Of a stretch of DNA of 64,000 bases, positions 23,500-34,273 are shown in pieces. Under the pieces are notes generated by a model that worked only from the letters and a program-made list of their open reading frames with translations, had not been told where the DNA came from and did no database searches. Both the position numbers and the translations under genes were made by a program. Position 1 is the stretch's first letter, and each line of letters opens with the position of its first letter. Source of the stretch: Ectocarpus siliculosus (Eukaryota; Sar; Phaeophyceae; Ectocarpales; Ectocarpaceae); NCBI GenBank assembly GCA_000310025.1, contig FN649751.1:4975485-5039484 (forward strand), read 5' to 3'.

Positions 23500-26400
23500 A
23501 CTACTGCTGAAAACATTGGAGACCACGAATGAATCATACCGACAGGTGGGTCGTGGGTGGGCGGGGGACCCTAAGAAACAGTCAGACTCAGCAATTTTAC
23601 ATCCTCACAGTTTCTTGCAACCAAGGACGAAGGGCGATAACAAAAGAGAGACCGCCAGCGACAGGAAATAAAGAAGAAGTGGAGGAGAGCAGAGCTAAGA
23701 AACAAGTGAAGAAACAAGACCCCCTTGCCGCTCTGACCCACTGGAAGCTTTCCATGTACCGCAGCAAACAGCAGGGGCACCACCCACTACCCCACATGCA
23801 GTAGCCGGATACATGCACGGACTGGTACGTAGTAGAAGTTTAGTCTCTTTCTCCGGCAAGAACAATAACGCCCGGGCGAACTTGAACTTGTAGTCACAAA
23901 AAATAGCGTCATGATGACGTCATCCATTCTGCTTGCCATGGGAGATGCGCATCGTTAAACGCGAGGAAGGCGTTAACTCTTCGCATAGAATATGCTGCCG
24001 TAGACCCTATATCCCTCAAGCTCAACCACAACAACCACAGCTAGACCCGATACATGGAATCGAAAAAAAAACTGTTTTCTTGGTGGCGAAGCGGACCCTC
24101 TTTATTGTGACTCTCCAACTGCTGTTCGTGGATGGCGACGACATGGCGACACAGACGGACAAAATCTAGGGTTTGACGTCGGTCTTATCCGCCGCAGGAG
24201 GTGGAAGCTATACTCAAAGTTGGGGAGGGGTCGTGATTTGCAATTCCCTACGGAACCATACTTGAGGCGCCATGAGATTTGCACTGCCGTAGCCGAGGTT
24301 ATTTGTCGGCAGGGAAACATAAAAACAAAATCTTCGGCGGACAAACAAAATCTTCGGCGGACCGGACCCTCTTTTTTTCCAACTGGCCAACTGTTGTTTG
24401 GATGGAGAGACAATTTCCGGTCTTCTTGTCCGCCACAGGAGGCCGAAGCTGATGCTCAAACTCGGGGAGGGGTCATGGTTTGCGAGTCCCTACCGAACCA
24501 TACTCGCTCGGGGCACCACGTCATGGACATGACAAGAAAACCATCCCCCCAACGAAAACTGCTGAAATTCATGGATGGGTGGGTGAGTGGGGGACCCCAA
24601 AACAATGAAACAGTCGCGGAGTTCGCGTTGTTCTGGGGCTCTACCGGCGAAAAACACCGTCGACGCTCTGAACCGCTGGAAGCTGTCACACAGCACTGCA
24701 TGTGCGGCGAACCGTAGGGGCCATGCGCATCGCTTGACGGAAAGAGGCGGCGCCCATTGCCTCACATGCAGCAGCCGGGTACACGGGTAGCCCCTTACTC
24801 AGCAAGACGCAAACCGATTGCCGTTGACGTTCGATGTTATTGGGGACCCTAACGGCGAAAATGCAACAGAGAGAGAGAGGAAGATAGACTAAAGGAAGAG
24901 AGACTCGAGAAGACAAGGCATGAACTCTCGTCGAGAAGACAATCACTCTCTTCCCTCTGGTCCACCGCAGGCTTGAACACGTGTAACGAACGGCGACATC
25001 CGAAGTGCGCTCAGCAACAACAAACACGACAAAAGAAAAATAGTCGTCGTTTCCGAACTGCTGTGGAGGTACTGTAAGTTGGTGGAGACTTTCTTTCTTT
25101 TCTGGTATGAAGTGGCAACGAAGAACAACACGACTATCTGTCTGTTGTGTAGACTAGAAGGACGACGGACGAACTATTATCTCAATGCGCTTGCCGTCGC
25201 ACCGCTACCGCTATACGAACGAGTAGACTGTTGTCAAACCTGACTACGATAACCGTACGACCATTGCAGCACATTCCGACCACAACAGCAGAAACCGCAG
25301 CAGCAGCAGCCGCATGGGTCACTCAAGAACAAACGCAAAATAAAACTAAATGTGGCGCGCAGCACGCAGGACCCTTTTTCGCTGTTCAACCGGCCGTTTC
25401 CATGGCGAAACAGGCAAGGAACAGTCAAGGCCGACTCTTGCCGGCCACAGGAGGCGGAAGCCGCTCAAACTCGGGGACTGCTCATGACTTGCGATTCCAA
25501 ACCGAACCATACTCGAGGCGCCACGAGATTTGCACTTTAGCTCGAGATCAGCATTTTAGACCGGGTCGGGCAGGGGTGGGGCATGCGAATGAAACTTCCA
25601 CGGATATTGAACGATGAGACTGAAGCTAAAGCTTCAAAACTCCCCAAGCCTTGGACGTGTCGGTGGGCATGGTACAATAGGATGTGGTGGTGTGTTGACA
25701 AGTGGAATGGACGGGATGCGAGTAAAAAGTCCGGGGCCCAGTCATGAACATGGTTAGGTAGGGCCGCTGGAACATGTCACATAGCACTGCATGTCCATCA
25801 TTAGGTAGGGCGCCAAGTCCATTGCTTGACATAAAACAGGTAGCGCACATCGCCTCTCATGCAGCAGCCCGGTGCACCGGTAGTCTCTTACTCAGCAAGA
25901 TGCGGAACCACTGCGGTTGACGTAGTTCGATATTGTTGGGACCCCACCGGCGAAAGGCGAGAGAGAGACAGGTAGACTAAAAGAAGAGAGCGGAGAGAAG
26001 ACAACGCATTCACTCACTCTCGTCCCTTTGGCCCACCGCAGGCTGTCAGACATCTGTACCGAACGGCGGTATCCGAAGTGGGCTCAGCAACAACAAACAC
26101 AACAACCACAAGTCGCCGAGTTGGAACTAGACTAGAGTAGTGCGGACTTTCATCCTTCTGTGACGAAGTGAGAACAAAAAACATGACTACACGGACGAAC
26201 TAGTCCATCCGCGATAGATGTGCACCGTTGCACAGAGCAGCACTGTTGGTTGTCATTCCTCCCTTTCTGTTGTAAATAAGATTGTTGTGCTGCCATCCAC
26301 CTTATCGCTCAAGTTACGACTGACTACGCAGCAGACTCAAAAAGCATCAACACCCTTATTCGATGTGCCACCCATGCATACGCCGCTTAGACTAATACGA

Positions 26401-26965
26401 TGCATACCACCCATGCAAATGCAGCAAGAGAGAAAACCACCCACTGCACCACGGAGTTGGAGAAGGGCCTGTTGTTGTCTGTCTCAACTGTTGTGCTGCT
26501 GTTGCTTTTCATGTATAACGACACAACAGGTGACAAAGTAAGCGACGCGCATCGCCTGCTACGCGACGCGTGCACCCCAAAGGGGCAGACACGATAGCCT
26601 TCTTCAACGTTGTCTGAAGCAAAATTCGGCAACAGCAGCATGGTCACTCAGGAAAAAAAAAAAAAGATTGTGGCGCGCAGCACGCAGGACCCTCTTTCGC
26701 TGTTCAACCGGCCGTTTCCATGGCGAAACAGACAAGGAACAGTCAAGGCCGAGTCGTGTCGGCCACAGGAAGTGGAAGCTGCTGAAACTCGGGGAGGGGT
26801 CATGGTTTGCGATTGCCTACCGAACCATACTTGGGGCGCCACGACATTTGCACTGTAGCTCGAGATCAGCATTTGAGACCGGGTCGGGCAAGGGGTGGGG
26901 CATGCTAATAAAAGTTCCACCCACCCACGGATATTGAAATATGAGACTGAAGCTAAAGCTTCAGA
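23500..26965 (+). repeat. tandem non-coding repeat family, units of ~0.85-1.2 kb
   Basis: Unit 2 (25345-26200) and partial unit 3 (26640-26965) are close copies; shared marks include GGCGCGCAGCACGCAGGACC, CCGGCCGTTTCCATGGCGAA and ACTGAAGCTAAAGCTTCA. Diverged relatives lie at 24080-24310 and 24345-25160, and the CACATGCAGCAGCCGG module recurs at about 23800, 24765 and 25860. A 19-bp tandem (ACAAAATCTTCGGCGGAC) is at 24320-24360. No frame is conserved between copies, so these are non-coding; decayed LTRs are one possibility. Confidence 0.65.
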
Positions 26966-27377
26966 ATGGACGTCCTTAAAACATCGTGCCAGGCAATGGA
27001 ACCAGTGTGGTAGAATCGACTGTATCAAACACTCGTACGATCGAGGTTCGAAAATAAACAGCAGAGGAATGTGAATGGTGAAGTGAAGGTATACTCTCTG
27101 TTTCCCATTTTGGCGCCGGTAGCAAGGGTACACGCGAAATTCCGGACACGTAGGCCTCACCCGGGAGGGGGAAATTTCGAAACGTTACCATGAAAAATCA
27201 CCGAAAAGCATCCGACGTGAGTATTAGCGGCCTTCGGACAAGGGACTACGAAATAATCCAGCCCACACGGACAAGTTACTACGCTGCAGATCTGGTACGT
27301 AGGCACATGCAAGCACAGCAATGATCGAGTGTCTTCCAAGCGTGCATCTATCAGATAGATGATGCTAAGATGTACAG

Positions 27378-27418
27378 CATATCCACTATGCTACCTGACT
27401 TGTAGCATAGTGGATACG
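27378..27418. repeat. hairpin, 17-bp stem with short loop
   Basis: ATATCCACTATGCTAC and GTAGCATAGTGGATAC face each other across a 7-base loop. It may be a terminus of a small element or a structured RNA segment; nothing else supports a function. Confidence 0.6.
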
Positions 27419-27734
27419 CTACATATTAATAGATGCAGTGTACAATGTGGGTACAGGGCTGCCAAGACAACCCTGGGGACAGCGCTGGGTGTAGGCTACC
27501 TCGCAGCGGTCACCAGGCCCACATATGACATACGTACACAGAGGAACCAGAGACCTCAGCGAAACGCTCTAGCCAATAACCCGGGGGTCTCCGGTATATA
27601 TATGTCCCCGCCTCAGCGAAAATGCCTCAGCGTAAAATCCGGGGATACCTGCCACGTGCCTCCTAAAAAAATCACATACACACCAGCGACCCCAATTTAG
27701 ATTTGAGGGCCCGGTAAGTCAATAGACCGCTTCG

Positions 27735-28745
27735 GAAGTTTTTTTTTGGGTCAGACAAACTGCTCATACAAAAAAAGGGTCAGATTTTTTGGAATGTGTA
27801 GCCGGTAACGGTTTTATTTGTCTGAGGCTGGCCCACTTTTCTCCCGCGGCTCAGACAAAAGCCTCTCTCCACCCTCACTTTATCTGAGGCGAGGGCTCCT
27901 GTTCAAATAGGTGCAGATTTTTTAGCAGCAACAGCGTCGTAGTGTAGTAGGAACCCACAAGATGGTATCGCAGGGTACAGACAGACTCGTCCGAGCCTCC
28001 TGTCACCACACCACGACCACTGGACGACGGACCTACTCCTCCTCCGATGCTGGCGGTGTGTGTCTCCAGCATAATATGTGGATGTATGAGGTGATCGATG
28101 GGGAAGGAACCGACCAAGGGTGGGATGAGACAAGTGTCATCAGCCTCAAAATAGAGCAACTCTCTTGTCTACAACCAGTTCACGAGAATACCCAGACCAT
28201 GAGCTGTAGGCCACTCGAACTCCTGGGAGGTGGCCCAAAAGTTGCCTTGTGTTACTCTCTATCGGCTCCACGCCCTCTAGACAGCTGCTGCGGTTTGCAA
28301 TGCTGCTTAAAAAATCGCTGTGTAAGAAGTGTGAGGGTGACTGTACTCGGCTCAATCAAGCTGTGCCGCTGCTGCTAGCTGCCGCTGCTGCTGCTGCTGC
28401 TTTTGAATGAACCCCCACCCCTCTCTTTCGCAAGCGGCTGAGAGTTTGCTTGCAAGAAGCCTTTACACGGGGTACTTCTCTGCGGTGGCAACACCCCCGC
28501 TCGATGCTCCCGGCACCTTGGATGATAGCAGCAGCCAACCAAGCACAACGACACCTCTTTTCGTTCGTGTAGACAAAAGGGAAGAAGCGGCGTGGGGAAC
28601 GGTGCACGCGAGTCTTTCGGCCAATCAGCGGGGGGGCCGTTGCCACGTCATGCCGACAAAAAATCTGAGCCTCTTTTCGGATCTTTTGAATCCAATTTTT
28701 GTCTGGGCAATTTTGTCTGACCATTTTGTCTGACCAAAACGAAAC
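27735..28745. mobile_element. candidate ~1-kb TIR element
   Basis: GGGTCAGACAAAC..AAAGGGTCAGATTTTTTGG at the left and CAAAAAATCTGAGCC..TTGTCTGACCAAAACG at the right look like imperfect inverted ends. The interior has a CTG microsatellite (about 28364-28403) and no transposase. The ends are A/T-rich and imperfect, so this call is weak. Confidence 0.3.
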
Positions 28746-29958
28746 AATTTGCCGAAACTCCCCAATAAAGCACCTGAACGGCAAAAAACGCCTCGCTACG
28801 GGTGCCTGCCTCGTGCAAGCGAAGCGTCAAGTTGATCCAATCGTGATTTCATGGGCTACGGCAAAGTTCGCTTTCGGGCCCTGTGTGTTTTGATGTATTC
28901 ATGTTGAGACGACCAAACACCGACACAGCCGAAGGGATAGCAGACGTCATCAATCAAGCCCAGACGTGCTGCGTAAAAGACGGACGATGAGCCAGCTGGC
29001 GCCGCTGGGATTCGACCAAACAATATGCGTGGTTTCCACCTTCCGACACGGTGGTGAGCACTTCACTAATAATGGATTCGGTGAGGCCTCCAACCGCGGG
29101 CGGAGGTCCATGCCTGTGGATACTCCTCCGCCCGTGCTGAGCGCCGTGGGGGCATATCCCGCAACGATCGCAACACCTCGTGCGTGCTGAGTGTGGGGTG
29201 GACGGGATGGTCTCGAAATGATCCTGTTTCTATGCGTTCTCTCGAGGCTTCGGGAGAGAACGAGACATGTGATCCCTTTCTGTACTTGCCTCCACAAAAA
29301 CGTTTACCCCACGTAGTTCCATTATTTGTGCCATATTTGAATCTTTCGATAGGGTACCGACTTTATGAAGGTATTCTCTTCCTCGGAGTGGATCATTTGA
29401 TACAAGTATTCTCTCCTGCGTTGACCCGTGGTCCCGCCCAACCTTCGTTATGTTTCCCAACCTTAGTTTTGTTTCGATTCCTCCTGTGACCATTGGCTCA
29501 GGTCCGCATTTAGTAGAGACTCACCCACAACTTACGTTAACTGTTCCTATCGGCATGCACGCCGACCAAGTAGCCGCAACGTCAAGTATCCGAGATGGAG
29601 AAAACACGAGCAGATGCGAAAGTCCACGCAACGGCGCGTCGGCATACATACCTGGATCCCAACGGTACCTTGGCCACGAATCCCTCGAACTATCGGGAGC
29701 TCTACTGTAGCGCGTTGCGGCGCTCTGCCTCTTCCGTCAACCGCTAATCCCACAAGGGACTCTCGTTGCGAGCTCCCTACTAGAATGGTTCATAAATTCA
29801 GCTGAAATGGGGCAATATAATTTTATCGTTTGTTTAACCCTCCAGAGACCGTTTCGGCCGCTTAGAAGAAATAACATGAAGAGAAGCCCGCTTACACGTG
29901 TCCCCAAGAAATAGCGCGACCAACTAGGCAAACGCTCGCTAGACTTATTCATATTCCC
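28746..29958. other. non-coding, nothing recognised
   Basis: Only short overlapping frames are present on both strands. Confidence 0.35.
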
Positions 29959-30315
29959 ATGTGCCTGAAGGACGACTTCGAGATGTTCGAAGCAGAGCAC
30001 GGATCTACGGACGCCGAGCCATGCTTCTTCGGAGTCCCGGAAACAACTTGGATGGAAACAGTGAAGGTGGACCGGCGGGTACCGTGGCATACAGGGGTAC
30101 TGCAGGGAGCTAAGAGGTTCATGGCCTCCTGGCACAAGAAGGAAGAGGAGGCTAGCCGACAACGAGCGCTCAAACGAAACAAGAAGACCGGCAACAACAC
30201 GGACAGGGCAACCACCACGGGGGCGGATGGGGTACAGCAGGCGGACGAGACGGCGAGGAAAGACAGGAAACGCGAAGAGGCGGACCGAGTGGCGCGAAAC
30301 ACTGTGCCGAATTGA
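29959..30315 (+). CDS. open frame upstream of a LINE reverse transcriptase, basic/charged
   Basis: The frame gives 118 residues, with an N-terminal DDFEMFEAEHGSTDAEPCFF segment and a strongly charged helical C-terminus (EEEASRQRALKRNKK and ARKDRKREEADRVARN). It lies some 25-50 bp upstream of recognisable LINE ORF2 sequence on the same strand and could be an ORF1-type nucleic-acid-binding protein or the end of an adjacent element. I do not recognise it with certainty. Confidence 0.35.
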   Translation: MCLKDDFEMFEAEHGSTDAEPCFFGVPETTWMETVKVDRRVPWHTGVLQGAKRFMASWHKKEEEASRQRALKRNKKTGNNTDRATTTGADGVQQADETARKDRKREEADRVARNTVPN

Positions 30316-30339
30316 ATCCTTTTACTTGACTTATCCCCC

Positions 30340-31307
30340 CCCCTCGGCAACGTCAAGCAGATGTGGCAAGGTATTAGTGGGATGGTAAAAAAGACCGCGC
30401 AAGGGGGGGATACAGGGGTAGCAACTTTGCGAGGTGTGAACGGTGGATTGTCAGCAGTGGGAAGGGAAAAAGGGAAGTTCAAGCAGGACACTACAAGAGA
30501 CTTGGAGTGCCTTCGGAGAATAAAGCTTTTGACCAAGTGTGGAAGAAGGAGGTGGACGAATGGGCCCAGGAAGAAGAAGAAACATCGAAGGCAGACGTCG
30601 GGAACGTAGAGCTAGAGAAGGAGCTCACTGAGGACGAGGTTGAGGAGTGTGTGAACGTGTGAACAAGTTGCAGTGCCACAAAGCAGCAGGGGCGGATGGG
30701 ATAGTCAACGAGTTCATGATGTTTGGTGGGAAGGGGATGATACAGCTGATGGTACTGCTGTACAACTGGGTGTGGAAAAACGAGTATGCGCCAAGTACAT
30801 GGAGGGAAGGAGTGGTTGTGAATGTGTTCAAGAAAGGAAACAAGATTGACCCAGGAAACTACACGGGGATCACACTGTTGAACACAGTAGGAAAAGTGTT
30901 CTGTTAGCTGCTGAACGATAGGATAGTGGGAGTATTGGAGAAGGAACGTAGCATTAGTGAGGGCCAGGCAGGTTTCCGAAAGAAGAGGTGGTGCGTAGAC
31001 TACGCATTCACGGTAGGGAGAATCATCCAAGGTAGAAAGAGGGTGGGGAAGCCGACGTACTGCTTCTTCCTGGACGTGAAAAAGGCCTACGATACAGTGT
31101 GGAGAAATGGGCTGTGGAAACAATTGTCCAAGTACGGGATCAAGGGGAAAATGTGGAGAGTGCTGAAGAAGATGACAGAGTGTACGAAAAACGCGGTCAT
31201 GCTAGACGGAGAACTGTCAAAATTCTTCGACATTGAACAGGGGGTCCCACAAGGTTGCACGCTGTCCCCAACATTGTTCCAGGTGTTCATCAACGATCTG
31301 TTGGAAG
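30340..31307 (+). mobile_element. dead LINE fragment: ORF2 linker and reverse transcriptase, truncated before the catalytic YADD box
   Basis: Non-LTR reverse transcriptase blocks appear in order: KAAGADGIVNEFM, WREGVVVNVFKKG, GNYTGITLLNTVGKVF, EGQAGFRKKRWCVDYAF, then motif A FFLDVKKAYDTVW and motif B GVPQGCTLSPTLF. Frame changes near 30488 and 30656 and an in-frame TAG at 30905-30907 break the ORF. At about 31307 the LINE stops abruptly and LRR-cassette intron sequence begins, so motif C and everything downstream are absent. The C-terminal segment at the right edge of the window appears to belong to the same LINE family. Confidence 0.85.
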
Positions 31308-31460
31308 TCGTATGCAGTTGGCGGGACAGAATCTACGGAGATCGATATACTAAACCAAACGTACCCACTCACGCTGAAACGGTCGCGAAAGAGCGCTATC
31401 AAATCACGTGTTCACCCACCGCTTAGCTGGATGCCGGAAATATTCAGTGCTGAAAGGTGA
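31308..31460 (-). pseudogene. truncated LRR cassette with exon remnant
   Basis: From ATCTACGGAGATCGATATAC onward the sequence matches the cassette copy at 34337-34500. The minus-strand exon remnant (about 31420-31458) keeps the end of an LRR (HLSAL, then IQLSG) with its GTGGGT donor, but the first half is missing and the middle has a deletion. It marks the left edge of the LRR array. Confidence 0.7.
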
Positions 31461-31591
31461 GTCCCGGAGACCGAATGTGAAATACTATTTTGACTTTTCA
31501 AGAACGACACGCACGCCGCATGAATCATCGGCATCGGCGGGATTCATCCAGAATCTGAAAAAAAAAAAAAATCCTGCGGAAAGTATCTCAC

Positions 31592-31663
31592 CGCTGAGGT
31601 GGTTGCCCTGAAGGCAGAGGTGCTGTAGCGCTGAGAGGTTTCCTAGCTCGGGCGGGATGGGGC
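31592..31663 (-). CDS. LRR exon, 72 bp, minus
   Basis: One complete 24-residue plant-type LRR (GPIPPELGNLSAL, then LQHLCLQGNHL). It has a TTGCAG acceptor, a GTGAGA donor and phase 1-1. It is the last intact minus-strand LRR before the LINE and the long gap to Roc. Confidence 0.85.
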
Positions 31664-31740
31664 CTGCAAGCAGAAGAGCATTACGAATTAGCGGGAAATA
31701 AAAAAAGGAATAACCCGGCTTCCTTTTTTCTAGATCATCG

Positions 31741-31794
31741 ATCTCCGTAGATCTTGTCCCGCCCACTAGTGGGTGGGACAAGATCTACGGAGAT
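31741..31794. repeat. 54-bp near-perfect palindrome at a cassette junction
   Basis: ATCTCCGTAGATCTTGTCCC and its inverse meet at CCCACTAGTGGG, with only one mismatched pair. Each half is the ATCTACGGAGAT intron motif that recurs through the array, so this is a head-to-head join of two cassettes. It separates the minus exon at 31592 from the plus exon at 31850. Confidence 0.9.
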
Positions 31795-31849
31795 TTGCAG
31801 TATTCCTGATTTTTTATTTCGAACTTCTCTCCATTCGAAATTCATGCAG

Positions 31850-31921
31850 GTGAAATCCCAGCGTTGCTAGGACAGCTCAGGAACCTGCAGGTGCTCATGC
31901 TCTTTAGTAACAAGCTCACAG
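31850..31921 (+). CDS. LRR exon, 72 bp, plus
   Basis: Complete LRR (GEIPALLGQLRNL, then LQVLMLFSNKL) with ATGCAG acceptor and GTGAGT donor, phase 1-1. It lies opposite in strand to the cap and Roc exons, so it cannot be spliced into the minus-strand gene as it stands. Confidence 0.8.
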
Positions 31922-32086
31922 GTGAGTATCTATGGCGGATTTGAGTGCGTCGTGGTGAAGGATTTTTTTCGCGGCCTGATTCCACCGATGAATCCCGCGT
32001 ACGCGTTGGCAGGACCGTTTTTCTAGACACCGGGTGATTAATTTTGTTTTCTCCCGCCAACTTCTTATTTGTTTTTCGTCTGGCAG

Positions 32087-32158
32087 GCAACATCCCGTCA
32101 GAGCTTGGAGATCTCCGACAGCTGCAGGTGCTGTTACTTAGCGACAACCACCTCACAG
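32087..32158 (+). CDS. LRR exon, 72 bp, plus
   Basis: Complete LRR (GNIPSELGDLRQL, then LQVLLLSDNHL), TGGCAG acceptor, GTACCT donor. It belongs to the GNIP subfamily together with 35099 (plus) and 35276 (minus); flanking introns also match. Confidence 0.8.
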
Positions 32159-32293
32159 GTACCTATTTTATATTGATGGTCGGCTTAATTATTTTCTAGC
32201 ATTGGTCCATGGATGAATCTCGCCGATGCATACACGGGATTCATCTTGAAACTCCATGGGAATTTTTTTCAACACATCTAAAGAGTGTCTCAC

Positions 32294-32365
32294 CGCTTAG
32301 CTGGTTCCCGTAGAGGTGCAGATCTTGAAGCGCTGCGAGCTTTCCCAGCGCCGGCGGAATGGGAC
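32294..32365 (-). CDS. LRR exon, 72 bp, minus
   Basis: Complete LRR (GPIPPALGKLAAL, then LQDLHLYGNQL), TTACAG acceptor, GTGAGA donor. It is one of four closely related copies (34202, 34565, 35497) that differ mainly at exposed positions. Confidence 0.85.
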
Positions 32366-32526
32366 CTGTAAGTGGAAGAAGGAAAACGGAGTGATGGTTG
32401 CGGGTCAAAACAAAAATAATGCCCCGGCTTCTAGACCAGTGAGTGGACGCCAACTAATACGCGGGGTTCATGCATGTCCACAACTCGAAGGAAAATAAAA
32501 CGCGTTTCGAATTGTGTTCAACTCAC

Positions 32527-32598
32527 CATCTAACTTGTTGCGGCTGAGGTAGAGGTCTTGCAGGGCGCCAAGATTTCCTAGCTGCGGCGGGATATGGC
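32527..32598 (-). CDS. LRR exon, 72 bp, minus
   Basis: Complete LRR (GHIPPQLGNLGAL, then LQDLYLSRNKL), TTACAG acceptor, GTGAGT donor. It encodes the same protein as the inverted copy at 33546-33617. Confidence 0.85.
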
Positions 32599-32676
32599 CT
32601 GTAAACGAGGGAGTCAACACAAGGTAGTTTGGCAGGGTACAGAAAAGTTATCCCTCCAGTTCTGAAATTTCCTACC

Positions 32677-32776
32677 NNNNNNNNNNNNNNNNNNNNNNNN
32701 NNNNNNNNNNNNNNNNNNNNNNNNNNNNNNNNNNNNNNNNNNNNNNNNNNNNNNNNNNNNNNNNNNNNNNNNNNNN
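32677..32776. other. assembly gap of exactly 100 N
   Basis: The gap lies inside the left arm of the palindrome. The intact right arm covers the same interval in about 52 bp (33416-33467), so 100 N is probably a placeholder length. Confidence 0.95.
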
Positions 32777-32834
32777 CGTACCCACTCACGCCGAATCGGT
32801 CGCGAAAGAGCTATCAAGTCACGTGTTCACCCAC

Positions 32835-32906
32835 CACTTAGCTGGTTGCCGGAAAGGGCGAGCTCCTTCAGTGCTGAAAGGTGCCCCAGCTCCAATGGGA
32901 TGGGCC
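32835..32906 (-). CDS. LRR exon, 72 bp, minus
   Basis: Complete LRR (GPIPLELGHLSAL, then LKELALSGNQL) with GGAG acceptor and GTGGGT donor. The inverted copy at 33286 differs by one residue (Ala to Val). Confidence 0.8.
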
Positions 32907-33024
32907 CTCCAAGAGGACGGGTGGAACGGAGTACCTGAGCGGGACAAAAAATGTAACCCCCCGCTTTCTAGAATAACGGTCCCGCCTACTGCATACACGG
33001 GATTCATCCCGCACGACTTCTCAC

Positions 33025-33096
33025 CGGTCAGCTGGTTATTCGAAAGGTAGAGAGACGTCAGTGCTGCGAGCTCTCCCAGCTCCGGGGGAATGGGCC
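33025..33096 (-). CDS. LRR exon, 72 bp, minus
   Basis: Complete LRR (GPIPPELGELAAL, then LTSLYLSNNQL), TCCAG acceptor, GTGAGA donor. The same protein is encoded by the inverted copy at 34076-34147. Confidence 0.85.
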
Positions 33097-33285
33097 CTGG
33101 AGCGAAGTGCAAGCAGGAATTCAGCGGGAATTGAGCGGGGGAAAAAATAAAAATTACCCGGCTTCTAGAAAAGCAGTTACTCACACTAAATGGACGCCAA
33201 CGCAGTAGGCGGGACCGATGTTCTAGAAAGCGGGGGTTACATTTTTGTCCCGCTCAGGTACTCCGTTCCACCCGTCCTCTTGGAG

Positions 33286-33357
33286 GGCCCATCCCATTGG
33301 AGCTGGGGCACCTTTCAGCACTGAAGGAGCTCGTCCTTTCCGGCAACCAGCTAAGTG
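33286..33357 (+). CDS. LRR exon, 72 bp, plus
   Basis: Inverted near-copy of 32835-32906 (variable part LKELVLSGNQL), with intact GGAG acceptor and GTGGGT donor. Confidence 0.8.
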
Positions 33358-33545
33358 GTGGGTGAACACGTGACTTGATAGCTCTTTCGCGACCGATTCG
33401 GCGTGAGTGGGTACCTTTGGTTTAGTATATCGATCTCCGTAGATCCCGTCCCGCTAACTAGTAGGCGGGTACGAAATTTCAGAACTCGCGGGATAACTTT
33501 TCTGTACCCTGCCAAACTACCCTGCGTTGACTCCCTCGTCTACAG

Positions 33546-33617
33546 GCCATATCCCGCCGCAGCTAGGAAATCTTGGCGCCCTGCAAGACCTCTACCTCAG
33601 CCGCAACAAGTTAGATG
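33546..33617 (+). CDS. LRR exon, 72 bp, plus
   Basis: Inverted copy of 32527-32598 with the same protein (LQDLYLSRNKL), CTACAG acceptor and GTGAGT donor. Confidence 0.8.
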
Positions 33618-33805
33618 GTGAGTTGAACACAATTCGAAATGCGTTATATTTTCCTTCAAGTTGTGAACGTGCATGAATCCCGCGTATTAGTTGGCGGGAC
33701 AGGATCTACGGAGACCAGTTGTCTTGAAAACAGAGAGGCGGATAGAGTAAAAAAAGGTTTGTTGGCGTCCACGGCGCAGGCGATATCCATGTATGCATGT
33801 CTCAC

Positions 33806-33877
33806 CTGCGAGTTGGTTGTTTTGGAGCCAAAGTATCTCCAGCTTACCAAGCCCTCCCAGCTCCGGCGGGATCGCAC
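33806..33877 (-). CDS. LRR exon, 72 bp, minus
   Basis: Complete LRR (GAIPPELGGLGKL, then LEILWLQNNQL), TTGCAG acceptor, GTGAGA donor. I found no close inverted partner in the window. Confidence 0.85.
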
Positions 33878-34075
33878 CTGCAAACAAGTAATATACGTTT
33901 GCGGGGGAAGTAGAATTTAATCACCCGGCTCTCTCTTTTCGAGATATTCGATCTCCGTAGATCGTGGTGCGTTGGCGGCCATTTAGTGTGAGTAACTGCT
34001 TTTCTAGAAGCCGGGTAATTTTTATTTTTTTCCCCGCTCAATTCCCGCTGAATTCCTGCTTGCACTTCGCTCCAG

Positions 34076-34147
34076 GGCCCATTCCCCCGGAGCTGGGAGA
34101 GCTCGCAGCACTGACGTCTCTCTACCTTTCGAATAACCAGCTGACCG
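34076..34147 (+). CDS. LRR exon, 72 bp, plus
   Basis: Inverted copy of 33025-33096 (LTSLYLSNNQL), TCCAG acceptor, GTGAGA donor. The upstream intron is also copied back to about 33970. Confidence 0.8.
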
Positions 34148-34201
34148 GTGAGAAGTCGTGCGGGATGAACCCCGTGTATTACATACACGGGATTCTTACA
34201 G

Positions 34202-34273
34202 GCCCCATTCCGCCGGCGCTGGGAAAGCTCGCAGCGCTTCAAAGTCTGTACCTCCAAGGGAACCAGCTGAGCG
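34202..34273 (+). CDS. LRR exon, 72 bp, plus, GC donor
   Basis: Complete LRR (GPIPPALGKLAAL, then LQSLYLQGNQL), TTACAG acceptor. The donor reads GCGAGA where related exons have GTGAGA, a minor but usable class. It follows 34147 by only 54 bp, far shorter than other introns here, so a cassette join lies in between. Confidence 0.75.

Larger units (their letters stand above)
32490..33660. repeat. large imperfect palindrome of LRR cassettes
   Basis: Left arm 32490-32995 (containing the N gap) and right arm 33200-33660 are inverted copies covering two LRR exons each plus intron sequence. The exon pairs are 32527 with 33546 and 32835 with 33286. The central segment 32990-33200 is itself repeated in inverse at 33970-34170. 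Confidence 0.9.

Noticed and set aside
30361-30609. Separate 82-residue gene before the reverse transcriptase
   Set aside because: It begins with LINE linker sequence and then slips out of frame near 30488; it is part of the broken LINE ORF2.
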